Positions 51,430 through 60,242 of a stretch of DNA of 64,000 bases are shown here, one piece after another. The position numbers and the translations under genes were made by a program. Every line of letters starts with the position of its first letter. Position 1 is the stretch's first letter. Location: contig REDI01000080.1 of assembly GCA_007693595.1 (NCBI GenBank), forward strand, positions 179,138 through 243,137, written 5' to 3'. The stretch is from Deltaproteobacteria bacterium (GTDB taxonomy: Bacteria > Myxococcota_A > UBA796 > GCA-2862545). The notes under the pieces were generated by a model. That model had not been told where the DNA came from and did no database searches. It saw only the letters and a program-made list of their open reading frames with translations.

Positions 51430-52137
51430 GTGATCGTCCTCTTCGCCTTCCTCGTATTGACCTATGCGCTGGCCGCCATCCCCTTCGCGGTGGTGGTGCC
51501 GAGCCTGTGGGGTGACTCGGACGCGGACGTGCGTGAGGGGGGCAGCGGCAACCCTGGCGCGACGAACGTCGCGAGGTTGTACGGCTGGCGCCTGGGAGGC
51601 GCCGTCATGGTCCTCGATGTCTGCAAGGCCTTCTTGCCCGTGCTCCTCGCTCGCCTGCTCTGGCCCGCCTGGGATCCATGGTGGGGGATCCTGATCGCCG
51701 TCATCGCTTTTTTGGCCCATGTCTTTCCGATCTATCTAGAGTTTCGAGGAGGAAAGGGGGTCGCGACGGCGGCGGGCGGACTGCTGGCCCTCGCGCCGAT
51801 CCCCACCCTGGGCGCGGCGGCGCTTTGGGCCGTCCTGCTCGCCATCACGGGTCGATCCAGCGTGGCCGCCCTCGGTGCGAGCGCAGCGGCCATCGTCATC
51901 TCGTGGTGGCTCGCCCCACAGGTCCTCCTGCTGGCGGCGATCCTGGCGGTGGCGGTCGCCGTCACCCACACCTCGAACCTTCGGCGACTCTTCCGCGGTC
52001 AGGAGGCGGCGGTCATACCCCCAGTGCGGTGGTCTCGCGACGAAGCAGACGCGGGAGAGCGCGCCTTGCAAGAAGGTCCCGCCGGCGTGGGTCCGGCGCC
52101 AGAGGACTGGCCTGAACCCTTGAGCGCCGAGGAGTGA
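51430..52137 (+). CDS. plsY: Glycerol-3-phosphate acyltransferase PlsY
   Basis: A 235-residue protein with about five transmembrane helices and the family motifs GSGNPGATN (motif 1) and FRGGKGVAT (motif 2). PlsY transfers the acyl group from acyl phosphate to glycerol-3-phosphate, the first step of phospholipid synthesis. It starts at a GTG and has a polar C-terminal tail of about 40 residues, longer than usual. Confidence 0.92.
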   Translation: MIVLFAFLVLTYALAAIPFAVVVPSLWGDSDADVREGGSGNPGATNVARLYGWRLGGAVMVLDVCKAFLPVLLARLLWPAWDPWWGILIAVIAFLAHVFPIYLEFRGGKGVATAAGGLLALAPIPTLGAAALWAVLLAITGRSSVAALGASAAAIVISWWLAPQVLLLAAILAVAVAVTHTSNLRRLFRGQEAAVIPPVRWSRDEADAGERALQEGPAGVGPAPEDWPEPLSAEE

Positions 52138-52167
52138 TGGCCCCTGGGGATGGACCGCCCGCCGGGC

Positions 52168-52821
52168 TCAGTCCTTGACGTAGATGTGGGTCGCGCTGCC
52201 CTCGACCGGGCCGATCAGCTTGCGCACGGTAAAGGGCTTGGGGATCTGAGTGACGGGGGCGCCCTCGGACTCCGGCGAAGGGGTGTCGGGGCCGGGCAGC
52301 GTCGGTCCGCTCGGTCCTGGCATCGACGGCCCACCAGGACCGGGGAGGGAGGGGCCACCCGAGACGTTGCTCCCCCAGGTGCCTTCGAGCCACACTGCAC
52401 ATGGGCCCTCGTCGCAGATCTTTGGGAGCCTCTCGTGTAGGGGGACGCCCAGTGCGCCCTGGTCGAGCTTGAGCGGGTGCTTCTGGCTATGGGGACTCGC
52501 GTTCTCCGCGAGGTGAGCGCTCGTGATCCCGAGGGGAGAAGCCTTGATCACCACGGGCAGCCGCAAGGTCTTGGAGCCGGCCTGGGTGTTGAGCCACTCG
52601 AAGAGTAGGTTGTGAGGTGTCAGGGCGGGCCCCTGCGAGAATCCTTCGTGGGTCATGGTGTCTTCCGGAGGTTGTTCTTGTTCGGGAGTCTCGCCCGCTG
52701 GCTCGGTCGGCGCGGTGGCCGGAGCGCTCGAGCGGTTGGAGCAGGCGAGGGCTAGGATCGCCGCCCCGAGGATGAGGGACGGAGCGAGAGGGGGGAGGCG
52801 CATGCGATTCATTGGGGTCAT
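52168..52821 (-). CDS. Lipoprotein, unknown function
   Basis: A 217-residue protein whose signal peptide ends AAILALAC, a lipobox. Three nearby ATGs (52821, 52812, 52803) are possible starts. A Pro/Glu linker is followed by a compact region (LRLPVVIKASPLGITSAHLAEN) and a Pro/Gly-rich collagen-like run (GPSLPGPGGPSMPGPSGP region). No known domain is recognised. It is convergent with plsY and ends 30 bases from it. Confidence 0.65.
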   Translation of the reverse strand: MTPMNRMRLPPLAPSLILGAAILALACSNRSSAPATAPTEPAGETPEQEQPPEDTMTHEGFSQGPALTPHNLLFEWLNTQAGSKTLRLPVVIKASPLGITSAHLAENASPHSQKHPLKLDQGALGVPLHERLPKICDEGPCAVWLEGTWGSNVSGGPSLPGPGGPSMPGPSGPTLPGPDTPSPESEGAPVTQIPKPFTVRKLIGPVEGSATHIYVKD

Positions 52822-52854
52822 ACCGGGAGCGAGCAGGGAGGATGGATGAGCTTA

Positions 52855-53526
52855 TCACCCCGTGGGATCGGGCGTGGAGGCCGGGGCTGATCCCCGCCCC
52901 GCCAAGACCGCGGAGGTGGCGAGGAGGAGCTGCCCGAGCCAGTAGAGGATCATGATCGCCTCTCGGGCACCGGCGAAGTCCGAGGAGAACTTGCGGACTG
53001 CGATCAGGCTGTCCGAGGCCGCGAAGCTGATCGCGCCCACCAAGGCGAGGGTGGTCAGCGCGCTGGCGTCGGCTCGGGCCGCCATGCGCCAGAGCATGGT
53101 GCAGATCACCACCACGTAGACCGCGACCGGGACCGCGAGATCGTCCATGGATGGGAGCAGCCAGAGGTAGAGGCCTACACACCAGGCGACAAAGGGCAGG
53201 GCGTGCAGCGGGCGGAGCGGAGGCCACTCATCGAGGGCGGCGGCGATGTAGGCGAGGTGCGCGAGGAGGAAGGCGATCAGTCCATAGACGAAGAGATCGA
53301 TGGGCAGCTCGAGCAGGAGGTCACCGAGGGACGACAAGCCCAAGCCGACCGCGATCCACACGCCGTAGCGGGTGGGGCGGGCGAGCCAGACCCAGGCCAG
53401 CATGCAGAGGACCGGGATGTGCTTGATCGCGATCCGAAGCTCGACCCAGTCCGTCCAGAGTCCATAGAAGAAACCGGCGATGGCCGCCGAGCCGAGGATC
53501 GATAGCAGGAGGGTGTTCGGGCGCAA
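52855..53526 (-). CDS. YhhN/TMEM86-family membrane protein (lysoplasmalogenase-like)
   Basis: A 223-residue protein with about eight transmembrane helices, from the TTG at 53526 preceded by GAGGAGA. Motifs such as LSSLGDLLLEL and GAISFAASDSLIAVRKF match YhhN, whose animal homologue hydrolyses lysoplasmalogen. The long frame upstream to 54402 is antisense to the nucleotidyltransferase and is not coding. Plasmalogen-type lipids occur in some myxobacteria, which makes the activity plausible. Confidence 0.82.
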   Translation of the reverse strand: MRPNTLLLSILGSAAIAGFFYGLWTDWVELRIAIKHIPVLCMLAWVWLARPTRYGVWIAVGLGLSSLGDLLLELPIDLFVYGLIAFLLAHLAYIAAALDEWPPLRPLHALPFVAWCVGLYLWLLPSMDDLAVPVAVYVVVICTMLWRMAARADASALTTLALVGAISFAASDSLIAVRKFSSDFAGAREAIMILYWLGQLLLATSAVLAGRGSAPASTPDPTG

Positions 53527-53560
53527 GGGTTCTCCTCGGGGTGCCGCGTGGTCTCCGAGA

Positions 53561-53566
53561 GATAAT
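53561..53566 (+). promoter_or_regulatory. -10-like element next to a start codon
   Basis: GATAAT ends eight bases before the ATG at 53575. There is no ribosome-binding site, which suggests a leaderless message. Confidence 0.35.
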
Positions 53567-53574
53567 ACAACGTC

Positions 53575-54573
53575 ATGTTCGATGCCTTCCTGCTCGCAGC
53601 CGGCCATGGCACCCGGCTCCGCCCCCTCACTCTTCAGCGTCCCAAGCCGCTCGTGCCGGTCTGTGGGGTGCCCATGCTCGACTATGCGGTGGCGCTGTGC
53701 CACCGGCATGGGCTCTTCGACCTGGTGGTCAACGCGCACCACCTCGCGTCCCAGATCCAGGCTTGGGCCGCCGAGCGTCCCGGGGTTGAGGTCAGCGTGG
53801 AGTCTCCGCGGATCCTGGGCACCGGCGGGGGGCTTCGCCAGGTGGGGGATCGGCTCCGCGAGCGTGTGGTCGTGGTGAACGGCGACACGCTCTGCGATGT
53901 CGATCTTCAGGCCTTGCGTGGTGCAGTGCCCGAGGGTGGCTGCGCCCTCGCACTTCGACCCCATCTCGACGATGCCCGGACCCGCTACGGCGTGGTCGCG
54001 ACCGACGACGAGGGCGTGGTGGTCGATCTCAAGGGGATGGCGGTCGCTGAGCCCGTCGGTCCGCTCTCCACCGACAGCCACTTCACTGGCATCCACGCGC
54101 TGGATCGGCGGGTACTGAAGGCGCTGCCCGAGGGCGCCTCCTGCATTGTGCGGCAGGGCTACCTCTCCCTGGTGCCCGAGCGACGGGTGCGTGCGGTGCG
54201 CCATCGCGGTACCTGGCTCGATGTCGGGGATCCCGCCGCTTACCTCGACGCGAACCTCGCAGTGCTCGAAGGTCGGGTCTCGCTCCCGCTCGATCCCTTC
54301 AAGCGGGCCGTGGTGAGGGCTGGAGCCCCGCCTCCGGGTGGGGGCATGGCCCACGGTCCCTGCTGGATCGGCGCTGATGCTCAGGTCGCGGGAACGATTC
54401 ATCGATCCGTCATCGGTCCAGGAGCCAAGGTCCCTCGTGGCGCAGAGCTCTTCGACTGCGTGGTGTGGGCGGGGGTCGAGGTGCCAGCGGGTCGCTTCGC
54501 GCGGCGGGTCTTTGCCGGGGGCGATCCGGTCGACGTCGACGCCGCGCCCTCGACCGTGGTCGAGCCGGGCTGA
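53575..54573 (+). CDS. Sugar-nucleotide pyrophosphorylase (MurU/GlmU-like)
   Basis: A 332-residue protein with the nucleotidyltransferase signature LLAAGHGTRLRPLTLQRPKPLVPV, the GTGGGLRQV and VVVNGDTLCD motifs, and TWLDVGDPAAYLDANLAVLEG at the end of the catalytic domain. A short left-handed-beta-helix-like tail (CWIGADAQVAGTIHRSVIGPGAKV) follows. It activates a sugar phosphate with an NTP. The short catalytic domain with MurU-type motifs suggests MurNAc-1-phosphate uridylyltransferase or a mannose/glucose-1-phosphate enzyme. Substrate cannot be fixed from motifs alone. Confidence 0.85.
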   Translation: MFDAFLLAAGHGTRLRPLTLQRPKPLVPVCGVPMLDYAVALCHRHGLFDLVVNAHHLASQIQAWAAERPGVEVSVESPRILGTGGGLRQVGDRLRERVVVVNGDTLCDVDLQALRGAVPEGGCALALRPHLDDARTRYGVVATDDEGVVVDLKGMAVAEPVGPLSTDSHFTGIHALDRRVLKALPEGASCIVRQGYLSLVPERRVRAVRHRGTWLDVGDPAAYLDANLAVLEGRVSLPLDPFKRAVVRAGAPPPGGGMAHGPCWIGADAQVAGTIHRSVIGPGAKVPRGAELFDCVVWAGVEVPAGRFARRVFAGGDPVDVDAAPSTVVEPG

Positions 54574-54587
54574 GTGACGGGCCTCAT

Positions 54588-54605
54588 GGGCGGGATCGCG
54601 CCCGC
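54588..54605. terminator. Hairpin between convergent genes
   Basis: GGGCG and CGCCC (54588-54592 and 54599-54603), or the overlapping GCGGG/CCCGC pair, form a GC-rich stem in the 31-base gap between the nucleotidyltransferase and priA ends. No T-tract is present. Confidence 0.3.
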
Positions 54606-57043
54606 TACATCAAGGAGCGCGCGTCGACGTCCCAGTGGACCCGCACGCCTCCGGGGCGGCGTGCGCTCAGGTGCGGCATGCAGGCCCCCAACCAGCGCCG
54701 GTAGGCCGAGAGGTCGCGCCCACGCAGGATGAGCTGAAACCTCCACCTTCCGACCAATCGAGCCAGAGCGGCGGGGGCCGGGCCCAGGATCTCGTTGCCA
54801 TCCCCTCGGCGGACGAGCTGACGCAGGGTTCGGGCGAGGCTACGGCTGGCGTCGACGACCGCGCGCCGATCGGTGCCGTCGACCCGGATCAGCGTCAGGC
54901 GGGTCCAGGGAGGGTAGCGGAGCAGCCGTCGTAGCTCCAGCTCTCGGGCGTAGAAGGCGCCCAGATCATCGAGGTGGGTCAGCACATAGTGGTCGGGGCG
55001 GAAGGTCTGAACGAAGACCCGACCTGGGATGTCTCCCCGGCCAGCGCGCCCAGCGAGCTGCAGCAGCAGGGCGTAGGTCCGCTCCGCGGCCCGGAAGTCG
55101 GGGAGTCGAAAGCCATGATCGGCGTTGAGGACCACCGCGGTGTGAACATCGGGAAAGTCATGCCCCTTCGCGACGATCTGCGTGCCGACCAGCAGGCGGG
55201 TGCGCCCTTCGCGGAAGGCATCGAGGATACGCTGATGGGCACCGCGGACGGTGGTGGTGTCGGCGTCCATGCGCCCGATGGGGATCTGGGGAAAGTAGGC
55301 GGCGAGTCGCTCCTCGACCTGCTCCGTGCCCAGCCCGAGCTCCTCCAGCGCGTCGCTCTGGCAGGCGCTACAGGTTTCGGAGTAGCTGACGGAGTAGCCG
55401 CAGTAGTGACAGTCAACCGTTCGCTTTCGACGATGGAGTGTCATGGTGACGCCGCAGGAGGGGCAGTCGTAGGTGGCGCCACACGAGGTGCACTGCACCA
55501 TCGTCGCGTAGCCTCGACGGTTGTAGAGCACGATGGCCTTACCGCCGGCGCGGAAGGTCTCGGTCAGGGCGTGTGCGACCTCGGGGGCGAGGAGCGGACG
55601 CTGGCCATCGAGCAGCTCGAGCTCGCGCAGGTCGACCAGCTCCACCTGGGGGACGGGGCGGGGCGTGGCGCGCTCGGGCAGGTCCAGCCGCATGTAGCGG
55701 CCGGAGGCAGCGTTCTGCCAGCTCTCAAGAGAAGGGGTCGCGCTGGCGAGCACCACGGGACAGCGGTGCCTGCGCCCGAGCACCACCGCCAGATCGCGGG
55801 CGTTGTAGCAGACCCCTTCGTCTTGTTTGTACGAGTCGTCGTGCTCCTCGTCGACCACGACCAGGCCCAAGTCTTGAAACGGAGCGAAGAGGGCTGATCG
55901 CGCGCCGACAGCGACCGAGGCGCGCCCCGCCCGGATCCGCCGCCACTGGGCCAGTCGTTCCGCCCCGGTCAGGCCGGAGTGCAGCACCGCCACGGCGTCC
56001 CCGAAGCGTGCGCGGAAGCGCCCTACGAGCTGCGGGGTGAGGCCGATCTCGGGCACGAGAACCAAGACCTGTCGCCCGAGGTTCAAGGCGTGCTGTGCGG
56101 CACCAAGGAAGACCTCGGTCTTGCCCGATCCCGTCACGCCCCAGAGGAGGAAGGCGCCCTGGGCCTCGGGGGCGGTCAAGGAGGTGAGGGCGCGGCGCTG
56201 TGCGGGGTTGAGCGGGGGCGGGGTGGACGCCCCCAGGGCAGGAGCGGCAGAGAGCAGATCGTGATCCTCCCGCTCGCCGGATCGTACGACGCCGGCCTCT
56301 TCGAGGCGCGTGATGGCGCCGCGGGCTCCGCTGCCCTGGGCCGCGACCAGGGCGCGAAGATCGATGGGTCCACCCGCCTGATCGAGCGCATCGAGCACGG
56401 CGCGCATGCGCTTTCCGGCACGAGGGAGCTCCCGAAGGGCGTCCGCCATGCTCTCGGAGGCGAGCTCGACCGTCTGGATCCGTCCCTTGCCTTCCGACAG
56501 CTCGCGCTCTCCCCAGGCGATCCACCCTCGCTCCAGCAGGCTCGTGACCGCGCGCTCGACGGCGGTGTCCTCGACCTCGCCGTCGAGGCGCCGCTGGACG
56601 GACTTGCGAGTCAGCCCAGGGCGCGAGACGATCTCGCGGAGCACCTGAGCCTCGTGATCCACGGCGCGGTGTAGGGTCAGGGCCTCGATCCCTGCCTCGG
56701 TGGGCTCGAGGACGGTGAGGGTCTTGGCCTTGAGCGTGCTCGGTAGGGCGGTCTGGATGACCATGCCCAGCGGGGTGAGGTAGTAGTCCGCCACCCACCG
56801 AAAGAAGCCGAGCTGCTCCATGTCGAAGGCGGGGGTGGGGTCGAGCAGCCGGACCAGAGGCTTGATCTTGTCCGGAGCGAGGGTCGGCGTCTCGAGGCAC
56901 TCGATCACGTACGCGGTCAGCGCACCGCGGCGCCCAAAGGGCACGAGCACGACGTGGCCTGGCTGCACGTCGCCGAGGTGAGCGGGGACGGCATAGGTGA
57001 ACAAGGAGGGCACCGGCCGGGTGATCGCGACGTTGACGTACAG
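54605..57043 (-). CDS. priA: Primosomal protein N' (replication-restart helicase PriA)
   Basis: An 812-residue protein if it starts at a CTG at 57043. That start is preferred because GGAGG lies four bases upstream and it restores the conserved N-terminal strand VNVAITRPVPSLFTYAVP. The first in-frame ATG/GTG/TTG option, a GTG at 57013, has no ribosome-binding site and cuts that strand. Helicase motifs are WGVTGSGKTEVF, VVDEEHDDSYKQ and the C-terminal AGRAGRGDIPG. Eight cysteines in CTSCGATYDCPSC and CHYCG..ETCSAC form the paired zinc sites. PriA reloads the replisome at stalled forks. Confidence 0.93.
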   Translation of the reverse strand: MYVNVAITRPVPSLFTYAVPAHLGDVQPGHVVLVPFGRRGALTAYVIECLETPTLAPDKIKPLVRLLDPTPAFDMEQLGFFRWVADYYLTPLGMVIQTALPSTLKAKTLTVLEPTEAGIEALTLHRAVDHEAQVLREIVSRPGLTRKSVQRRLDGEVEDTAVERAVTSLLERGWIAWGERELSEGKGRIQTVELASESMADALRELPRAGKRMRAVLDALDQAGGPIDLRALVAAQGSGARGAITRLEEAGVVRSGEREDHDLLSAAPALGASTPPPLNPAQRRALTSLTAPEAQGAFLLWGVTGSGKTEVFLGAAQHALNLGRQVLVLVPEIGLTPQLVGRFRARFGDAVAVLHSGLTGAERLAQWRRIRAGRASVAVGARSALFAPFQDLGLVVVDEEHDDSYKQDEGVCYNARDLAVVLGRRHRCPVVLASATPSLESWQNAASGRYMRLDLPERATPRPVPQVELVDLRELELLDGQRPLLAPEVAHALTETFRAGGKAIVLYNRRGYATMVQCTSCGATYDCPSCGVTMTLHRRKRTVDCHYCGYSVSYSETCSACQSDALEELGLGTEQVEERLAAYFPQIPIGRMDADTTTVRGAHQRILDAFREGRTRLLVGTQIVAKGHDFPDVHTAVVLNADHGFRLPDFRAAERTYALLLQLAGRAGRGDIPGRVFVQTFRPDHYVLTHLDDLGAFYARELELRRLLRYPPWTRLTLIRVDGTDRRAVVDASRSLARTLRQLVRRGDGNEILGPAPAALARLVGRWRFQLILRGRDLSAYRRWLGACMPHLSARRPGGVRVHWDVDARSLM

Positions 57044-57047
57044 GTGC

Positions 57048-57052
57048 CCTCC
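57048..57052 (-). promoter_or_regulatory. Shine-Dalgarno sequence deciding a CTG start for priA
   Basis: GGAGG on the minus strand lies four bases before the in-frame CTG at 57043. An in-frame stop at 57067-57065 limits how far upstream the start can be. Confidence 0.5.
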
Positions 57053-57204
57053 TCTAGGCCTCAGTCATAGCCTGGAGACGGTCGCGGGCCCTGTCCTCTG
57101 CGGGCGTGGCCCCAGGGCGCGCGTGGCGCGAAAGTCGTCACGTTGTCTCCGGCTCCTGATGCATGGACGGGCCCTTGGCGCGCTTGCGGGATAGGGCGCG
57201 CTCC

Positions 57205-58182
57205 ATGAGGTTCCTGCACTCAGCGTCGCTCATCGGAGCTCCCGCCCTGCTCGGCTCCGCCCTCGCCGGCACGCCGACCGAGATCGCGTCGGGGGCGGCC
57301 ATGGCGACCGGCTCCGCCGCGGCCGCACACGCCGATGACAACACGGCGCTCACGGTCAACCCCGCAGCCATCGCGCTCAAGCCTCGCTACGGCATCTCGT
57401 TGGTGGGAGGCTTCTTCGATGGGACCGACGTGCGCTTCGGGGGCACCGCCATCGATGGGGTCACCACGAAGGGCATCGCCATGGGTCTTGGCTACCAGCG
57501 CTCGTACCTCTCGATGCCGCTGGTGGTCGAGGAGCTGCCAGGCTGGGGAGAGGTCGGTCAAGATCCCCCCAGCGCGCGACGCTTCGATACCTTCAATCTT
57601 GGCTTCGCCGTGCCACTGATCGAGGAGCGTCTCTCCGTCGGCCTCGGGGGCGGGCTGGTGCTCATCGGTCACCCCATCCTCGGGCGGGCGGTCACGGGCA
57701 ACCTCACGGCGGGCGTGGCGGGGCGACCGGCGGAGCGCTGGGCGGTCGGGCTGGCGGGTCGAAACCTTCTCCCCATCTTCTTTGCCACGGATCCGGGCGC
57801 CTCGGTGGTGCTGGGCAACCGCTACGCCTGGACCGAAAACCGGGCGCTCTCCCTCGACGTCGAGGTCCCGCTGACGGCCCGCGATGGGGGGCAGCTACCG
57901 CTCATCGCTCGCGCGGGGGCCGAGTGGGGCGACGACTCGAAGGTCCTCGGCTGCGGCTACCGCTTCGTCGGGCCGCTCAACCAGCACTGGCTCACCCTCG
58001 GCGCCGGTATGATCAGCGACTCCTCCACCGATGGACGGTCCACGGGCACGCGGGGTGGGCTGCACTACGTGGCGGAGCTTCCGCTCGCGGGTCTGAGCGA
58101 TGATAAAGCCTGGCTTCCGGCTGTTCGGCACACCCTGACCATCACGATCATGCCCGCACTGGGACCTCGGACCGATCGTTGA
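57205..58182 (+). CDS. FadL/PorV-like outer-membrane protein
   Basis: A 325-residue protein from the ATG at 57205; an earlier in-frame ATG at 57163 lacks a signal peptide. The signal is followed by EIASGAAMATGSAAAAHADDNTALTVNPAAIAL, split across helix and loop, which matches the N-terminal A..G.A.A...DD..A...NPA.LA pattern of FadL/PorV-type barrels. Thereafter amphipathic strands alternate (GISLVGGFF, LSVGLGGGLVLIG, RAGAEWGDD). FadL-type proteins carry hydrophobic substrates; PorV-type proteins serve secretion. Which applies is unclear. Confidence 0.72.
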   Translation: MRFLHSASLIGAPALLGSALAGTPTEIASGAAMATGSAAAAHADDNTALTVNPAAIALKPRYGISLVGGFFDGTDVRFGGTAIDGVTTKGIAMGLGYQRSYLSMPLVVEELPGWGEVGQDPPSARRFDTFNLGFAVPLIEERLSVGLGGGLVLIGHPILGRAVTGNLTAGVAGRPAERWAVGLAGRNLLPIFFATDPGASVVLGNRYAWTENRALSLDVEVPLTARDGGQLPLIARAGAEWGDDSKVLGCGYRFVGPLNQHWLTLGAGMISDSSTDGRSTGTRGGLHYVAELPLAGLSDDKAWLPAVRHTLTITIMPALGPRTDR

Positions 58183-58256
58183 CCTCACCGGGGCCGTCTC
58201 CTTGCGAGATCGTCGGGAGCGGGTGAAGAGGGCTCTCGACGCCGACGGAGGCCCCC

Positions 58257-58778
58257 ATGGCGATCCTTCCGATCCTCACCGCACCGCACCCCGTCCTATC
58301 CGCTCAGGCACGCAAGGTCGAAGACTCCGAGTTCGGAGCGGAGCTCCAGACGCTCTGCGAGGACATGGCCGAGACCATGTACGATGCGCCAGGCGTAGGC
58401 TTAGCCGCGCCCCAGATCGGCGATGGGCGTCGGGTGATCGTCATCGACTCGGGCGAGACGCCTGGGAGCGGGCTGCTGCACCTGTGCAACCCCGAGATCG
58501 TCGAGCGCTCCAAAGAGACCATCACCTGGGCCGAGACGTGCCTCTCGGTGCCCGATCTCGAGGTCAAGGTCAGCCGTCACAAGCGCGTTCGCCTCACCTG
58601 GCGAAGCCCGCTCGGCGAGCCCAAGGAGCAGGTCTTCGAGAACTTTGAAGCGGTCATCGTCCAGCACGAGATCGACCACCTCCTCGGCACGGTCCTGCTC
58701 GATCGGGTCAGTCGATTTCGCCGGAGCCGGTACCTTCAACAGCTCAAGAAGCGCGAGCGAGCTGCCGCCATGGCCTGA
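58257..58778 (+). CDS. def: Peptide deformylase
   Basis: A 173-residue protein of usual length with the three motifs GVGLAAPQ (47-54), ETCLSVP (93-99) and QHEIDHL (136-142). Cys95, His137 and His141 bind the metal and Glu138 is catalytic. The second motif has Thr where Gly is most common. It removes the formyl group from nascent proteins. The ATG at 58257 follows GGAGG. No methionyl-tRNA formyltransferase gene is adjacent. Confidence 0.95.
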   Translation: MAILPILTAPHPVLSAQARKVEDSEFGAELQTLCEDMAETMYDAPGVGLAAPQIGDGRRVIVIDSGETPGSGLLHLCNPEIVERSKETITWAETCLSVPDLEVKVSRHKRVRLTWRSPLGEPKEQVFENFEAVIVQHEIDHLLGTVLLDRVSRFRRSRYLQQLKKRERAAAMA

Positions 58779-58803
58779 CGTCGCCAAGCTGTGGGCTGTC
58801 CCC

Positions 58804-59370
58804 TCAGAAGATCCCTGGGATGAGCCGCTTTCGATCGCGCATCGCTTCGTTCCAGCCCGGCACGCCCGATAGGGTGGCCTCTTCGGTCCGGATCCGGTGA
58901 AAGAGCACGAAGGCGTTGAGGGCTGTGAGCCCCAAGGCGCTGAGGTAGGCGCTGTGCAGGAGCGGCAAGGCGGCGATCTCGAGGATGACGACCAGATAGT
59001 TGGGGTGACGGATGAAGGCGTAGGGGCCGGTGGTGACGATCTGGTCGGGGCGCGGCGGCACGACTCGGACGTTCCACGCTCGCCCCAAGCTGCTCAGGGT
59101 CCAGATCCGAAGCGCGGTCGCTGCGGCGAGCACGGCGAGGGCCGGGAGGGCCACGGAGAAGAGCAGGGGCCGCCCCGCGACGTAGACCTCGAGCAGGGGT
59201 AAGGCGATGAGTCCCGTGTGCAGCGTCGCCATCAGCGGGAAGAGCCACGGCTCGGCGACGACGGATTGGTCGGACTCCACCATCCGGCGCTTAGACACGA
59301 TGAGCTCCGCGATGCGCAGCGCGCCGACGCTCAGCAAGATTCCCGTGAAGGCGAGGAAGGACAAAGACAT
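58804..59370 (-). CDS. Isoprenylcysteine carboxyl methyltransferase-family membrane protein
   Basis: A 188-residue protein with four to five transmembrane helices and the ICMT signature GPYAFIRHPNYLVV, plus the late motif E..L....W..Y/AM. The bacterial members closest to it accompany type III polyketide synthases and methylate small phenolic lipids or act on other substrates. No type III synthase is in the window. It converges with def, with 25 bases between them. Confidence 0.8.
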   Translation of the reverse strand: MSLSFLAFTGILLSVGALRIAELIVSKRRMVESDQSVVAEPWLFPLMATLHTGLIALPLLEVYVAGRPLLFSVALPALAVLAAATALRIWTLSSLGRAWNVRVVPPRPDQIVTTGPYAFIRHPNYLVVILEIAALPLLHSAYLSALGLTALNAFVLFHRIRTEEATLSGVPGWNEAMRDRKRLIPGIF

Positions 59371-59552
59371 GGGTTCAGCTCACCCTTCGATCTCGTGGTG
59401 ACCGAGGCCGCTCGGCCTATGGGTAACCCTGCCTAAGGCCCTGTGAGATGTCGAGAAGAAAACAGGTAAGATGCACATCAACCCGCCTGCGGAAGGGCTG
59501 TGGGCAAACCTGTGGACAACAGGTGGGTGCGCGGGAGGAGACCGCGGCGGGG
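59371..59552. other. Intergenic region upstream of the ICMT-like gene
   Basis: This 182-base stretch contains CCTGTGGACAACAGG near 59510-59524, a 5-base inverted repeat. Nothing gene-like is seen. Confidence 0.3.
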
Positions 59553-60194
59553 TTAATCGATGGTGCGGGTGTCGTCCAGCCGGATCTGTGAGAGCACGCA
59601 ATACAGAAAGGCCCTTCGGTCGGCGCTGACCCGCCCGTCGGTCCGCAAGGTGCGCACGTCGCTGCTCACGCCCATCTCTTCGAAGCCGAGCTTGGTGAAG
59701 ATCGGGTAGTTGCCGCCAGCGGGCACCGGGGCGCGTAGCACGATGGCTTGGAACCGTCGGGCGTCGAGCGTGTGCAGGCGGGTGTGTACGAGGGCGGTGC
59801 CGATGCCTCGACCACGATGCCGGGGCAGAACCCCGAGTTCCGCAAAGAAGAAGGTGCGCGGGACGCTCACGAGCCCGTCGAGCTGGCTGGCGAGGTCGCG
59901 CTGGCTGCTCAGCGGTACGCCTAGGGCGTAGCCGATGACGTTTTCGGAAGGGCCAACCGCAAGGACCGTGACATGCTCGGGCGAGCGGGTCAGGCGCCGC
60001 CAGACGGCGTCGGCCTCGTCGGGGGAGTAGCGCTCGTTGAACGGTGGGCCTGCGCAGACAGCCTGGAAGGCGCCGATGAAGCCGGCGCGCCAGCGGTGGC
60101 AGGCCTCGGGGGTCGCGACGTGAAAGAGCCGAACGTCCCCATGGGCGAGGACGGGGAGCTCGGGCGGGTTCGCAGGTAGAGGCGTGGGGCTCAT
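59553..60194 (-). CDS. GNAT-family N-acetyltransferase
   Basis: A 213-residue protein with the acetyl-CoA-binding motif ELGVLPRHRGRGIGTALVHTRL and the flanking strand-helix pattern of GNAT enzymes (VIGYALGVPL before it, IFTKLGFEEMG after it). It starts at the ATG at 60194; a TTG at 60206 is possible. The substrate is unknown. It lies 48 bases after the end of the ACP-KR-DH-PPTase gene, on the same strand. Confidence 0.8.
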   Translation of the reverse strand: MSPTPLPANPPELPVLAHGDVRLFHVATPEACHRWRAGFIGAFQAVCAGPPFNERYSPDEADAVWRRLTRSPEHVTVLAVGPSENVIGYALGVPLSSQRDLASQLDGLVSVPRTFFFAELGVLPRHRGRGIGTALVHTRLHTLDARRFQAIVLRAPVPAGGNYPIFTKLGFEEMGVSSDVRTLRTDGRVSADRRAFLYCVLSQIRLDDTRTID

Positions 60195-60242
60195 GCCAAG
60201 ATTCAACCACTTGAGTGAGCCCTTGACAACTTCTACACGTCG

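Noticed and set aside
52855..54402. A long version of the YhhN-family gene with about 290 extra N-terminal residues
   Set aside because: The extra part is antisense to the nucleotidyltransferase, and a TTG with a good ribosome-binding site sits exactly at the start of the YhhN fold.
59510..59524. Another DnaA-box-like word in CCTGTGGACAACAGG
   Set aside because: It is a single site without a cluster, insufficient to claim an origin.
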